Of a DNA stretch of 64,000 bases, positions 34,041 through 42,729 are shown piece after piece. The translations under genes and the position numbers were made by a program. Position 1 is the first letter of the stretch; the number at the start of each line of letters is the position of its first letter. This stretch comes from Marichromatium purpuratum 984. Lineage in GTDB: Bacteria; Pseudomonadota; Gammaproteobacteria; Chromatiales; Chromatiaceae. Under the pieces are notes generated by a model, which saw nothing but the letters and a program-made list of their open reading frames with translations, was not told the origin of the DNA and searched no databases. The stretch is taken from assembly GCF_000224005.2 (NCBI RefSeq), contig NZ_CP007031.1, forward strand, positions 1,579,001 through 1,643,000, given 5' to 3'.

Positions 34041-37000
34041 TCAGACCTCCAGGATCGTTTGTTCCGGCAGATCGATGTAACCGGCTTGAAGTAGCGGCTC
34101 GATGCTGGCGCCCGGCAGCGGGCGGCTGTAGAGATAGCCCTGGGCGATGTGACAGCCGTGCTGGAGCAGAAAATTGCGTTGCAGCCGGGTCTCCACGCCC
34201 TCGGCGATGCCCTCGAGGCCGAGGCTGTTGCCGAGTCCGATGATCGCCTTGACGATCGCCGCGGCCTGATCGTGACGGGCGCTCTCGGCGCCGATGTCGG
34301 CGAGGAAGGAGCGATCGATCTTCAGCGCGTTGACCGGCAGGCGGTTGAGATAGTTGAGCGAGGCATAGCCGGTGCCGAAGTCGTCGATCGCAATCGAGAA
34401 ACCACGCTCGCGCAACCCGGCGAGGATGTCGACGGCGCGGTCGATCGAGCGCATGGTGGCGCTCTCGGTGATCTCGAACTCGAGCAGCTCGGGTGGGATG
34501 TCGAACTCGTTGGCGATGCCGTCGATACGCTCGGTGAGCGCGTCTTGATAAAGCTCGTTGGCCGAGAGGTTCACCGCCACCGGTACCGGCGCGATCCCGG
34601 CCTCGCGCCAGCGCGCGAGCTGGCCGCAGGCCTGGCGCAATACCAGCGGGCCGATCTGCAGGATCAGCCCGGTGGCCTCGGCCACCGGGATGAAGCGCCC
34701 CGGCGCGATCCAGCCGTGGCGTGGGTGGTTCCAGCGCACCAGTGCCTCGAGGCTGAGGATGCGTCCATCGCGCATGTCGACCCTGGGCTGGAAGTGAAGC
34801 GAGAGCTGCTTGCGCTCGAGCCCGTGACGCAGATCCTGCTCGAGCTGGAACTGCTGGTGCATCTGTTCGTTGAGCGCCGGGGTGAAGAAACGATAGGCGC
34901 CGCGTCCCTCGGCCTTGGCGGTGTGCAGCGCGGCGTCGGCGTGGCTGATCAGCGCATCGGTGCTGCGGGCGTCATCGGGGTGCAGGGCGATGCCGATCGA
35001 GGCGCTGATCAGCAGCGAGTGGCCGTCGATGACGAAGGGCGTGGTCAGTGCCTGCTGGATGCGCTCGGCGAGTTCTCCCGAGGCCTGCACCGAGCGATTG
35101 CGGGTGGCCAGCCAGATGAAGTTGTCACCGCCGAAGCGCGCGAGGGTGTCGTCGCTGCCGAGCACTCCGAGCAGCCGCTGGGCGACCTCGCGCAGCACCT
35201 GGTCGCCGAGGCGATGGCCGAGCGAGTCGTTGACCTGCTTGAGGTTGTCGAGATCGATCGAGAGCAGCGCGACCCCCAGCCGTCGCTTGGTGGCGATGTG
35301 CAGCGCCTGCTCGATACGCTGGCGCATCAGTGCGCGGTTGGGCAGACCGGTGAGGGGGTCGTAGTGGGAGACGAAGGCCAGCTGTTTCTCGTCGCTGATG
35401 TTGACCAGTCCGCCGTAGTGACGGCGCGCGCCGGGGCGCGTCGGGTCGGCGCGGCACTCGGTGGTGGCGCGCACCCAGCGCAGCGTGCCGTCGCGATGGC
35501 GTAGCCGCAGCTCGCAGGTGGAACTGGTGCCGACGGCCAGCTCGAGGATGCGCGAGACGAACAACTCCTGATCGTCCTCGATCACCATGAAACGCCAGGT
35601 GCCGTGGGCGCGGACCTCCTCGACGCTGTAACCGCTGAGCGTGGTGATCGACTCGGTCATCCATTCGAGCCTGGGGCTGTTGTCCGCCGCGCGCAGCACC
35701 GAGTAGGCGACGTCCGTCACCACCGAGGCGACCTGACGATAGCGGGTCTCGCTGGCGCACAGCTCGCGCTGGGCGTGCTGGCGCACGCGCAGGTTGGAGA
35801 GGGTCTCGGCGATCAGCTGCAGCGTCTGCGCCTCGTCGCTGTTCCAGACCCGTGGCGCGAGACACTCCAGCTCGAGCAGCGCCGGGCGCTGGTCGGCGTC
35901 GAGCAGTGGCGCGACCAGCAGCGCGCCAATGCCGCGGTGTTCGAGCAGCTGACGCTCGAGTTCCATCCCGAGTGCCTGGTGTTCGCGCGAGGGCAGGCTG
36001 ACCGGGCGTCGCGCCTGGTGCTCGGCGACGAAGTCGAGGGGCAGCGGCGTGGGGTGGAGCCGTGGCGCGGCGGCGATGCCGGTGTCGCGCCACTGCTGGG
36101 CGCACCGCGCGCGGGAGCCGTCCTCGGCAGCGTCCTCGAGATGCGAGAGCAGACAGCGATCGACCTCGAAGAAGTGGCCGATACGTTCGAGCGCCTGGGC
36201 GAGGGCACATTCGGGGTGTTCCTGGCGGGGGTCGCTGAACAGCGTCGAGAGTTCGGTGAGCAGTCCCTGCAGGTTGAGCTGGCGACGCAGTGCGTGCTGG
36301 GCCTGTTCGCGCTCGGTGACATCGGTCACCAGGCCCTGGAAGTAGAGCACCTGACCATCGGCGGTACGCGCCACGCTGGTGTCCTCCTCGACCCAGTGCA
36401 GCGAGCCGTCGGCCCAGATCACCCGATAGATCAGGCTGAAGACCGCGTCGGTGGCGTGGAGATGATCGGTGAAGCCCTCATCGACCCGGGCGCGGTCCTC
36501 GGGGTGGATCAGCTCCATGAACTGCAGCTCGCCGCTCTGGATGCGTTCGAGCGGATAGCCCCAGCGGCGTATGTTGTGCGAGGCATAGCTGATCGGCCAG
36601 CCGGGCTCGGGACGCCAGCGGAAGGCCACCGTATTGCTGGCGTCGACGACCTCGGCGGCGACCGCCAGGCGGGTGTTGGCGTTGATCAGCGCCTCGCGCT
36701 GGGCGATCTGTTCGGTCTGGTCGATGACGCAGCAGATGCACTCGAAGCGGTCGCTCTCGGGGATCGGCAGCCGGATCAGCACCAGCTCGGCGAGCAGCGG
36801 ACAGGTCTCGCGGCCGCGCAGCGCGATCTCGCCGCAGCTGGCCTTGCCCTCGCGCAGCGCGCGCTGCAGTGCGCTCAGCAGAAAGGGCTGATGCCTGGGG
36901 TGGGCGAGCAGTGTGAACAGCTGGCAATCGAGTTTGAGCAGGCGCGAGGCGGCGCTGTTGTGATCGCCGATGTGTCCGTTCTCGGTGATCTGCAGCACCG

Positions 37001-37253
37001 CGACGGGCAGCTCGTAGTAGAGCCGGGTGAAGCGGGTGCGGGCGATCTCGCTGAGGTGCTGGCTCTCGCGCAGCGCCTGTTGCTGGAGTTCGAGTTCGGC
37101 GTGGTAGATATGCAACTCTTCGAGGAGCTGCTCGAGCCCGACGCCGCCGTGATGGAGTTCGCTCAGCGCCGGGGTGATGCGGCCATCGCGCAGGATCTGA
37201 CGGGCGCGTTCGCGCAACTGCACGTTGCTGGTGGTGGCGTCCTTGGGCGTCAT
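34041..37253 (-). CDS. PAS/GAF-GGDEF-EAL protein, probable c-di-GMP phosphodiesterase
   Basis: The 1070-residue cytoplasmic protein has PAS-like segments (about 75-180, 205-320 and 500-620), a GAF domain (about 330-490), a GGDEF domain (about 625-790) and an EAL domain (about 805-1060). The GGDEF signature is GGDNF (708-712); loss of the Glu makes cyclase activity unlikely. The EAL domain is intact, with LEALVRW (EAL at 836-838), NLSANEL, EITES, DDFGTGYASL and KIDRSF. It should therefore hydrolyse c-di-GMP. It lies downstream of the Wsp-like operon on the same strand after 233 bp, so it could oppose that operon's cyclase. Confidence 0.88.
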   Translation of the reverse strand: MTPKDATTSNVQLRERARQILRDGRITPALSELHHGGVGLEQLLEELHIYHAELELQQQALRESQHLSEIARTRFTRLYYELPVAVLQITENGHIGDHNSAASRLLKLDCQLFTLLAHPRHQPFLLSALQRALREGKASCGEIALRGRETCPLLAELVLIRLPIPESDRFECICCVIDQTEQIAQREALINANTRLAVAAEVVDASNTVAFRWRPEPGWPISYASHNIRRWGYPLERIQSGELQFMELIHPEDRARVDEGFTDHLHATDAVFSLIYRVIWADGSLHWVEEDTSVARTADGQVLYFQGLVTDVTEREQAQHALRRQLNLQGLLTELSTLFSDPRQEHPECALAQALERIGHFFEVDRCLLSHLEDAAEDGSRARCAQQWRDTGIAAAPRLHPTPLPLDFVAEHQARRPVSLPSREHQALGMELERQLLEHRGIGALLVAPLLDADQRPALLELECLAPRVWNSDEAQTLQLIAETLSNLRVRQHAQRELCASETRYRQVASVVTDVAYSVLRAADNSPRLEWMTESITTLSGYSVEEVRAHGTWRFMVIEDDQELFVSRILELAVGTSSTCELRLRHRDGTLRWVRATTECRADPTRPGARRHYGGLVNISDEKQLAFVSHYDPLTGLPNRALMRQRIEQALHIATKRRLGVALLSIDLDNLKQVNDSLGHRLGDQVLREVAQRLLGVLGSDDTLARFGGDNFIWLATRNRSVQASGELAERIQQALTTPFVIDGHSLLISASIGIALHPDDARSTDALISHADAALHTAKAEGRGAYRFFTPALNEQMHQQFQLEQDLRHGLERKQLSLHFQPRVDMRDGRILSLEALVRWNHPRHGWIAPGRFIPVAEATGLILQIGPLVLRQACGQLARWREAGIAPVPVAVNLSANELYQDALTERIDGIANEFDIPPELLEFEITESATMRSIDRAVDILAGLRERGFSIAIDDFGTGYASLNYLNRLPVNALKIDRSFLADIGAESARHDQAAAIVKAIIGLGNSLGLEGIAEGVETRLQRNFLLQHGCHIAQGYLYSRPLPGASIEPLLQAGYIDLPEQTILEV

Positions 37254-37486
37254 CCGGGTCTCCGCGCGGTTGGGACCTGTCGCGTGCGGGCACGGTGGCA
37301 GTGCCGCCATGTCCGTGAGGCACCGTGGTGCCTGGGGTCGCGTTCTTCGGTGGCCTCGGGGCGGCCTCGCTCCAGGAGCAATAGCGCCATCTCTGTTGCT
37401 TCCTCCGCTGCCCACTCGGGCATGGCGACGATGGTGTCGCGATCCATCCCTGTTGCCGCTGCCACAGTCCCGGTGATCCGATCCGT

Positions 37487-37885
37487 TCAGCCGCGATCGT
37501 GCCAAGGGTCGAGCACCATCACCGGTGCGTCCTTCCAGGCCAGTGCCCGCAGCCACGGCAGCCGGCTGCAGGCCGCCAGCAGCGGCGGCAGTGGATGCAG
37601 CTCACCGGCCTGTACCCGGTACAGCGATATCGGCTCGTCGACACGGACCCGGAGCGCTCCCTCGGGGTGGGCGAGGAGCAGCTGGCGCTGGTGTTGCGCT
37701 GGGGGTTCGTCCAGCGCCGAGGACAGTCGCAGCAGCTCGGTGATATGGGGTGCGCGGGCGCTGTCGGCCAGCTCCAGGGCGAGGATCCGACGGCGTTCCA
37801 GGGCAAAGCCCAGCCGATTGGCGTGAAACCATAACAGATCGATCCCCTGGGGCGTAGTCATCCTCTGTGTTTTTTGGTTTTCCAT
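37487..37885 (-). CDS. Hypothetical protein, possibly a divergent CheW-like adaptor
   Basis: The 132-residue protein begins 4 bp after the cheW stop and is clearly part of the chemosensory operon. I see no firm family match. Its order of hydrophobic strands, the mid-protein EPISLYRVQAGELHPLPPLL and the closing WKDAPVMVLDP resemble a degenerate CheW fold. It has no signal peptide or membrane segment. Wsp systems use two CheW proteins, which makes that reading attractive, but it is inference. Confidence 0.5.
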   Translation of the reverse strand: MENQKTQRMTTPQGIDLLWFHANRLGFALERRRILALELADSARAPHITELLRLSSALDEPPAQHQRQLLLAHPEGALRVRVDEPISLYRVQAGELHPLPPLLAACSRLPWLRALAWKDAPVMVLDPWHDRG

Positions 37886-37889
37886 GCGC

Positions 37890-38411
37890 TTAGGCCGACT
37901 CCTTCATGAAGTCGATGAATAAGCGTTCGAGATCGAGCAGCGCGACCGTGTGCGCCTTGGCGGTGAACACCCCGGTGGTCACCCGGGCGAGCATCGAGGG
38001 CAGTGTCGGCGGGGGCTCGAGGATGTCGTGCCCGGCGATGTCGACGACATCGACCACACGCTCGACCCGCAGTCCACTGGTGATCTCACGCGCGCTGGCG
38101 AGCAGGATCGCCCCGCGTGTGACCGGTGTCGGGGCGGGGCGCCCGAGCAAGGTCGCCAGACAGAGCACCGAGGTGATCTCGCCGCGCACCGAGATCACCC
38201 CCTCGAGCGCCGGCGGGCAGCCGGGCACCGGATGGATCGGCACCAGTGGCAGGATCTCGCCGATGCGCGCGCCGGGCAGGGCGAAGCGCTGCTCGCCGAG
38301 CGCGAACACCACCAGTTTGACCAGATCCTGCGACTCGCTGTCGGATGTCGGGCCGCTGTCCTCGGGGCGGGCGGCGAGCAGTGCGCCGAGTGGGTCGTCG
38401 TGCTGGGTCAA
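37890..38411 (-). CDS. cheW: Chemotaxis adaptor protein CheW
   Basis: CheW links chemoreceptors to CheA. The 173-residue protein has the CheW SH3-like domain: LVKLVVFALGEQRFALPGARIGEILPL, ALEGVISVRGEITSVLCLATLLG and HTVALLDLERLF. The TTG at 38411 is chosen because GGAG lies eight bases upstream and it overlaps the stop of the upstream GGDEF gene; a GTG at 38441 is in frame but has no ribosome binding site. Confidence 0.85.
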   Translation of the reverse strand: MTQHDDPLGALLAARPEDSGPTSDSESQDLVKLVVFALGEQRFALPGARIGEILPLVPIHPVPGCPPALEGVISVRGEITSVLCLATLLGRPAPTPVTRGAILLASAREITSGLRVERVVDVVDIAGHDILEPPPTLPSMLARVTTGVFTAKAHTVALLDLERLFIDFMKESA

Positions 38412-40150
38412 GGTTTCGGCTCCGTGGCGACGGTGGCGCACTCGATGCGGTTGCGACCGCGACGCTTGGCCTGATAGAGGGCGCGGTCGGCTGCATCCTG
38501 CAGGGTGTCGGTGTCGGTGAAATCGGGGAAGGCGGCGAGTCCGGCGCTGAAGGTGCTGTGGAACTGCTGGCCGCCCTCGCCGACGAAGGTCACCGCGGCG
38601 AAGCTCTGGCGCAGCGCGTCGAGCACCTGCATCGCGCGCTCGGCGCTGGCGCCGATCATCACCACGGCGAACTCCTCACCACCGTAGCGTCCGACCACGT
38701 CGGAGTCGCGCATGCGCAGTCGCAGGGTGCGCCCGAGGGCCATCAGCACCTGGTCGCCGACATTGTGACCGTGGCTGTCGTTGACCTGCTTGAAGTGGTC
38801 GATGTCGATCATCGTGAAGCTCAGCGGGGTGTTGCCGCGCAGCGCCGCGGCCACCGCGATCTCGAGGAGCTGGAGGATGGTGTTGTGGTTGAACAGCCCG
38901 GTGAGGCTGTCGCGCACCATCAGCGAGCGCAGGGTACGCATGCGCTCGGCGCGCAGCCGGATCTCGGCGACCAGCCGCTTGGGCGCGATCGGCTTGGTGA
39001 GGAAGCCGTCGGCGCCGGCGGCGAGCGCGCGGAACTGGCGTTCGGCGTCGGTCTCGGAGGAGATGTAGATGATCGGCAGGCCGACGTGCGCCGGCACCTG
39101 ACGCAGCACCTGGGCAAGCTCCGGGCCCGAGCACTGCGGCATGTAGAGATCGATCAACATCAGATCGGCCTGGAAGGTCTCGAGCTGCCGCAGCACCAGC
39201 GCCGGGTCGCTGAGCACCCGGGTGACCATGCCCGCGGCCTCGAGGATCAGCGCATGGTACTGCGCCAGGTCGGGATCATCGTCGACGATGAGGATGTGGA
39301 AGGGTTCGACCGGGTTGGTGTCGGTGATCAGGTCGAGGATCTCGACCATCTCCACGGTCTTCACCGGCTTGGTGCAGTAGGCGCTGCCGCCGGCCTGCAC
39401 GGCATGCAGCCGGGCGCCGAAGTCCTCGCGGTTGGAGATGAAGATGGTCGGCACGCGCTGGCCGGTGAGGCGATTGATCTCGGCGAGCGCCTCGGGTCCG
39501 GCGTTGATCCCCTCGGGGAAGACCACGTCGAGGATCACCGCCGCCGGCGGCGCCTCGGCGACCGCGCGGTGGAGCCTGGCCAGCGAGGTGAAGGCGGTCA
39601 CCCGGTAGCCGAAGCAACCGAGCTGCATCGCCAGCTCGGCGACCACCTCGGGGTCGTCGTCGCAGATATAGATGGAGTGCTCGGCGCGACTGGTGGTGAT
39701 ATCGCGACCGCTGCGGCGCGCCGGCAGCGCGACCTGGGCCGGCGGCTCCTGGGGCAGGCAGGGGGCGCGGTCGATCTCGAGGTGTTCGAGCGCGTCGAGC
39801 TGGTGGCTGAGGGTGTCGAGCAGTTCCTCGCCGAGCGCCTCGTAGCCGTCGAGCACCCGACTGAGGTGCTGCTCGGCGTCGCGCGCGGCGGCCATCACCT
39901 CGGGGAAGCCGAAGGTCGCCCCCGAGCCCTTGAGGGTGTGGAAGAGCCGGTGGATCTCCTGCAGGTTGAGCCTGTCCGGGGGCTGTGCGGGGTCGAGCCG
40001 CGAGACGCGCTCGCGCAGCTCACCGAGGCGGCTCGGCAGCTGGGTGATGAAGGAGGCGCGCAGCCGCGCCTTGCGCGCCTGGAGGTTTGCTGATTGCTGC
40101 TGTGTCATGCGCATGGTTGCGGGTGACGACATTGCAGTGATGCTGCTCAC
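38408..40150 (-). CDS. HPt-REC-REC-GGDEF diguanylate cyclase response regulator
   Basis: The 580-residue protein has an N-terminal HPt domain (HTLKGSGATF, His71) and a first receiver with DDDPE and phospho-acceptor Asp208 (VILDVVF). A second receiver has VDDDPD, Asp334 (LIDLYMP) and KPI. The GGDEF domain has an intact GGEEF at 490-494 and an upstream RDSD inhibitory site (481-484). It should make c-di-GMP under phosphorelay control, the job of WspR in Wsp systems but with a more complex input. The GTG start overlaps the stop of the upstream receiver gene. Confidence 0.9.
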   Translation of the reverse strand: MSSITAMSSPATMRMTQQQSANLQARKARLRASFITQLPSRLGELRERVSRLDPAQPPDRLNLQEIHRLFHTLKGSGATFGFPEVMAAARDAEQHLSRVLDGYEALGEELLDTLSHQLDALEHLEIDRAPCLPQEPPAQVALPARRSGRDITTSRAEHSIYICDDDPEVVAELAMQLGCFGYRVTAFTSLARLHRAVAEAPPAAVILDVVFPEGINAGPEALAEINRLTGQRVPTIFISNREDFGARLHAVQAGGSAYCTKPVKTVEMVEILDLITDTNPVEPFHILIVDDDPDLAQYHALILEAAGMVTRVLSDPALVLRQLETFQADLMLIDLYMPQCSGPELAQVLRQVPAHVGLPIIYISSETDAERQFRALAAGADGFLTKPIAPKRLVAEIRLRAERMRTLRSLMVRDSLTGLFNHNTILQLLEIAVAAALRGNTPLSFTMIDIDHFKQVNDSHGHNVGDQVLMALGRTLRLRMRDSDVVGRYGGEEFAVVMIGASAERAMQVLDALRQSFAAVTFVGEGGQQFHSTFSAGLAAFPDFTDTDTLQDAADRALYQAKRRGRNRIECATVATEPKP

Positions 40151-40497
40151 AGCCGGGCGACTGTCTGCAGCAGGGCCTCTTCCAGGGTCTCGTCCTTGCA
40201 GAGATGAGCGCTGATGCCGGGGTGTTGGTCCGAGGTCGCGCGCAGGTCATCGCCGCTGAGCAGGATGAAGGGGATCGATAGCCCCAGTTGACGGATCTCG
40301 CCCTCGAGTTCCAAGCCATCGAGCAGCGGCATGTGCAGATCCGAGATCACGCAGTCGAAGGGGCTGGTGGCGGCCTCGAGCCGCTCGAGTGCAGCGAGGC
40401 CGTGCGCGACGATCTCGCAATGGTGTCCGGCCTGCTCGAGGATGGCGGCGGTGAGTTCGCCGGTGAGGGTGTCGTCGTCGACGATCAGGATGTGCAT
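40147..40497 (-). CDS. Single-domain response regulator (CheY-like)
   Basis: The 116-residue receiver starts MHILIVDDDTLTGELTAAIL and has the acceptor Asp in CVISDLHMPLLDG, the Ser of LLSGDD and the late CKDE. No output domain is present, so it acts as a phosphate sink or shuttle. An ATG at 40548 overlapping the cheA stop would add 17 residues and is a possible coupled start. It precedes the HPt-REC-REC-GGDEF gene. Confidence 0.8.
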   Translation of the reverse strand: MHILIVDDDTLTGELTAAILEQAGHHCEIVAHGLAALERLEAATSPFDCVISDLHMPLLDGLELEGEIRQLGLSIPFILLSGDDLRATSDQHPGISAHLCKDETLEEALLQTVARL

Positions 40498-40544
40498 GCG
40501 GTGGCGTCCTAGGTGGTTCTTGTGACCGATGGTGCCGGCGAGGG

Positions 40545-42713
40545 TCATCCGATCAATCCCCGCAGGGTATCGACCAGGCTCGACTGGGCGAAGTCGCCCT
40601 TGACGATATAGGCGTTGGCGCCGACCTCGATGCCCCGGCGTCGATCGGCCTCGTCGGCGCGCGAGCTGACGATGACGATGGGGGTGGCGCGATAGTCGCT
40701 ATTCTCGCGCAGCCGGGCGGTCAGGGAAAAGCCGTCGAGCCCCGGCATCTCGACGTCGCTGACGACGGCGTCGAAGCGCTGTCGCTGCGCCTTGTCCAGT
40801 GCCTCGAGTCCGTCCTCTGCGAGGGTGACGCGATAGCCGCTGGACTCGAGCAGGTCGCGCTCGATCTCGCGGGTGTTGAGCGAGTCGTCGACCACCAGCA
40901 CATGGTGTGCCGCCGCTGGCGCGGCGATCACGCCGCGCACCGGATCATCAGCCTCGAGCCGCGCGGCGGCAAGCAGCAGTGCCGGGGCCTGGAGCACGCT
41001 CACCAGGGTCTCGTCGCCGGTGGTGACGATGCCGCCGACCAGCTCACCGACCGGGGCGAGCGCACGCATGTGTGCCGGCAGCGGCTTGATCACCATGTCG
41101 CGCTCGTCGACCAGACGATCGACGATCAGCCCGAGCTTGGCGCGCGCGGTGCCGATGACGATGATCAGCGGCGCCGCAGGCGGCGGCGTGCCGGCCCGCC
41201 GCTCCAGCCCCAGCAGCGCGCCCAGGGTGACCAGTGGCAGGCAGGTGCCGTCGAGTGTCAGCGTCGGGTGTCCGGCAACCTGCAGGGTGGTGTCGAGTGC
41301 GACCCGGATCAGTCGCTCGACATGCTGCGCGGTGAGCGCGAAGACCCGATCGCCGGACTCGAACAGCAGCACCCGCATCAGCGCCAGCGACAGCGGCACC
41401 TTGAGCGTCAGCCGGGTGCCCTGGTCGGGCTCGTCGGCGACGGTGATGGTGCCGTGCAGCTCATCGACCACGGTGCGCCGGACCACGTCCATGCCCACCC
41501 CGCGCCCCGAGACCTCGGTGATCAGTTCGCTGGTGCTGAAGCCGGGACGGAAGATCAGTTCGGCGACCTGCGCCGGCTCCAGCGTCGTCGCCTGCTCCGG
41601 CTCGATCAGCCCCTGGCGCACCGCACGCTCGAGGATGCGCGCGCGATCGAGTCCGCGCCCGTCGTCACGGATGCTGATCGCCACCCCGGCGCCGTCCTTG
41701 CGCGCGCTGATCTCGATGCGTCCGAGCGCGGGCTTGCCGGCGGCGCGCCGCGCCTCGGGCGACTCGATGCCGTGGTCGACGGCGTTGCTGAGCAGATGCA
41801 CCAGGGCATCGCCGAGACGCTCGACGATATGACGATCGAGTTCGATCTCGCCGCCACTGGCGTGACAGTCGACCTGCTTGTCGAGCGCCCGACCCTGCTC
41901 GCGGGCGATCCGCGCGATCGGCTCGAACAGGGTCGACAGCGGCAGCATGCGCAGACCCAGGGCGCGATCGCCGAGTTCGCTGGTGAGGCGCTCCTGCTCC
42001 TGCGCCAGATCGCGCAGCGCGCGGGTGAAACGCTGCCGACCGGCGGCGTGCTCGGCCAGCGCCGGGTTGTCCTCGAGCAGGCGCGCGAGTTCGACGTCGA
42101 GCGCGCGGGCCTCGAGCAGGCGCTGACGATAGCGTCCCTGGGTGGCGATCAGCTCCCCCATCAGTCGGATCAGGCCGTCGAGCTTGTCGAGTCCGACGCG
42201 CACCGTCTCGGTCGGGCGCAGGTCGAGCCGCGGCGGCGCGTGTTCGGCGCCAGGCGCGGCGCTCCTCACCATGGCGGCGGGCGCCGCTGGCCCGGGAGCG
42301 GCTGTCGGGGCGTGGTCAGCGCTGGGCGCGGCGTGCTCGAGCAGCCGCGCGAGCAGCGCCGGGTCGGGGTGCTCGGGCAGCTGCTCGGGGGTGGTGGCGG
42401 CGGCCACCAGGTCGCCGATGGCGTCATGACACTCGAGCAGGGTCGTGGCCAGCTCCGGCGAGGGGGCCAGGTGCCCCTCGCGCAGCGCCCCGAGCACGTC
42501 CTCGAGGGCGTGCGCGGTCTCGGCGATCACCCCCAGCTTGAGCATCCGCGCCGAGCCCTTGATGGTGTGGGCGGCGCGGAAGGCGGCGTCGAGTTCATCG
42601 CGCCCGAGCGGCTCGTCGCGTGCCATCGCCGAGAGTTGAGCCTCGAGTTCGCCGAGGTGGCCGTGCGACTCGGTGACGAAGCGTTGCAGGAAGCGTTGCA
42701 GGTCGATGGCCAT
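40545..42713 (-). CDS. cheA: Hybrid chemotaxis histidine kinase CheA with C-terminal receiver
   Basis: The 722-residue protein has P1 (AAHTIKGSARM, His49), a proline/alanine linker and P3 dimerisation helices (about 170-300, GLRMLPLSTLFEPI). The P4 kinase has LVHLLSNAVDHGIESPEAR, IRDDGRGLD and SGRGVGMDVVRRTV. P5 is CheW-like (about 440-580) and the receiver is at the C-terminus (LVVDDSLNTREIE, VVSDVEMPGLDG). The CheA-REC fusion is that of WspE and other non-flagellar chemosensory kinases. There is no separate P2 domain, consistent with phosphotransfer to its own receiver. Confidence 0.93.
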   Translation of the reverse strand: MAIDLQRFLQRFVTESHGHLGELEAQLSAMARDEPLGRDELDAAFRAAHTIKGSARMLKLGVIAETAHALEDVLGALREGHLAPSPELATTLLECHDAIGDLVAAATTPEQLPEHPDPALLARLLEHAAPSADHAPTAAPGPAAPAAMVRSAAPGAEHAPPRLDLRPTETVRVGLDKLDGLIRLMGELIATQGRYRQRLLEARALDVELARLLEDNPALAEHAAGRQRFTRALRDLAQEQERLTSELGDRALGLRMLPLSTLFEPIARIAREQGRALDKQVDCHASGGEIELDRHIVERLGDALVHLLSNAVDHGIESPEARRAAGKPALGRIEISARKDGAGVAISIRDDGRGLDRARILERAVRQGLIEPEQATTLEPAQVAELIFRPGFSTSELITEVSGRGVGMDVVRRTVVDELHGTITVADEPDQGTRLTLKVPLSLALMRVLLFESGDRVFALTAQHVERLIRVALDTTLQVAGHPTLTLDGTCLPLVTLGALLGLERRAGTPPPAAPLIIVIGTARAKLGLIVDRLVDERDMVIKPLPAHMRALAPVGELVGGIVTTGDETLVSVLQAPALLLAAARLEADDPVRGVIAAPAAAHHVLVVDDSLNTREIERDLLESSGYRVTLAEDGLEALDKAQRQRFDAVVSDVEMPGLDGFSLTARLRENSDYRATPIVIVSSRADEADRRRGIEVGANAYIVKGDFAQSSLVDTLRGLIG

Positions 42714-42729
42714 GCCCGTGGCGTCCGTC

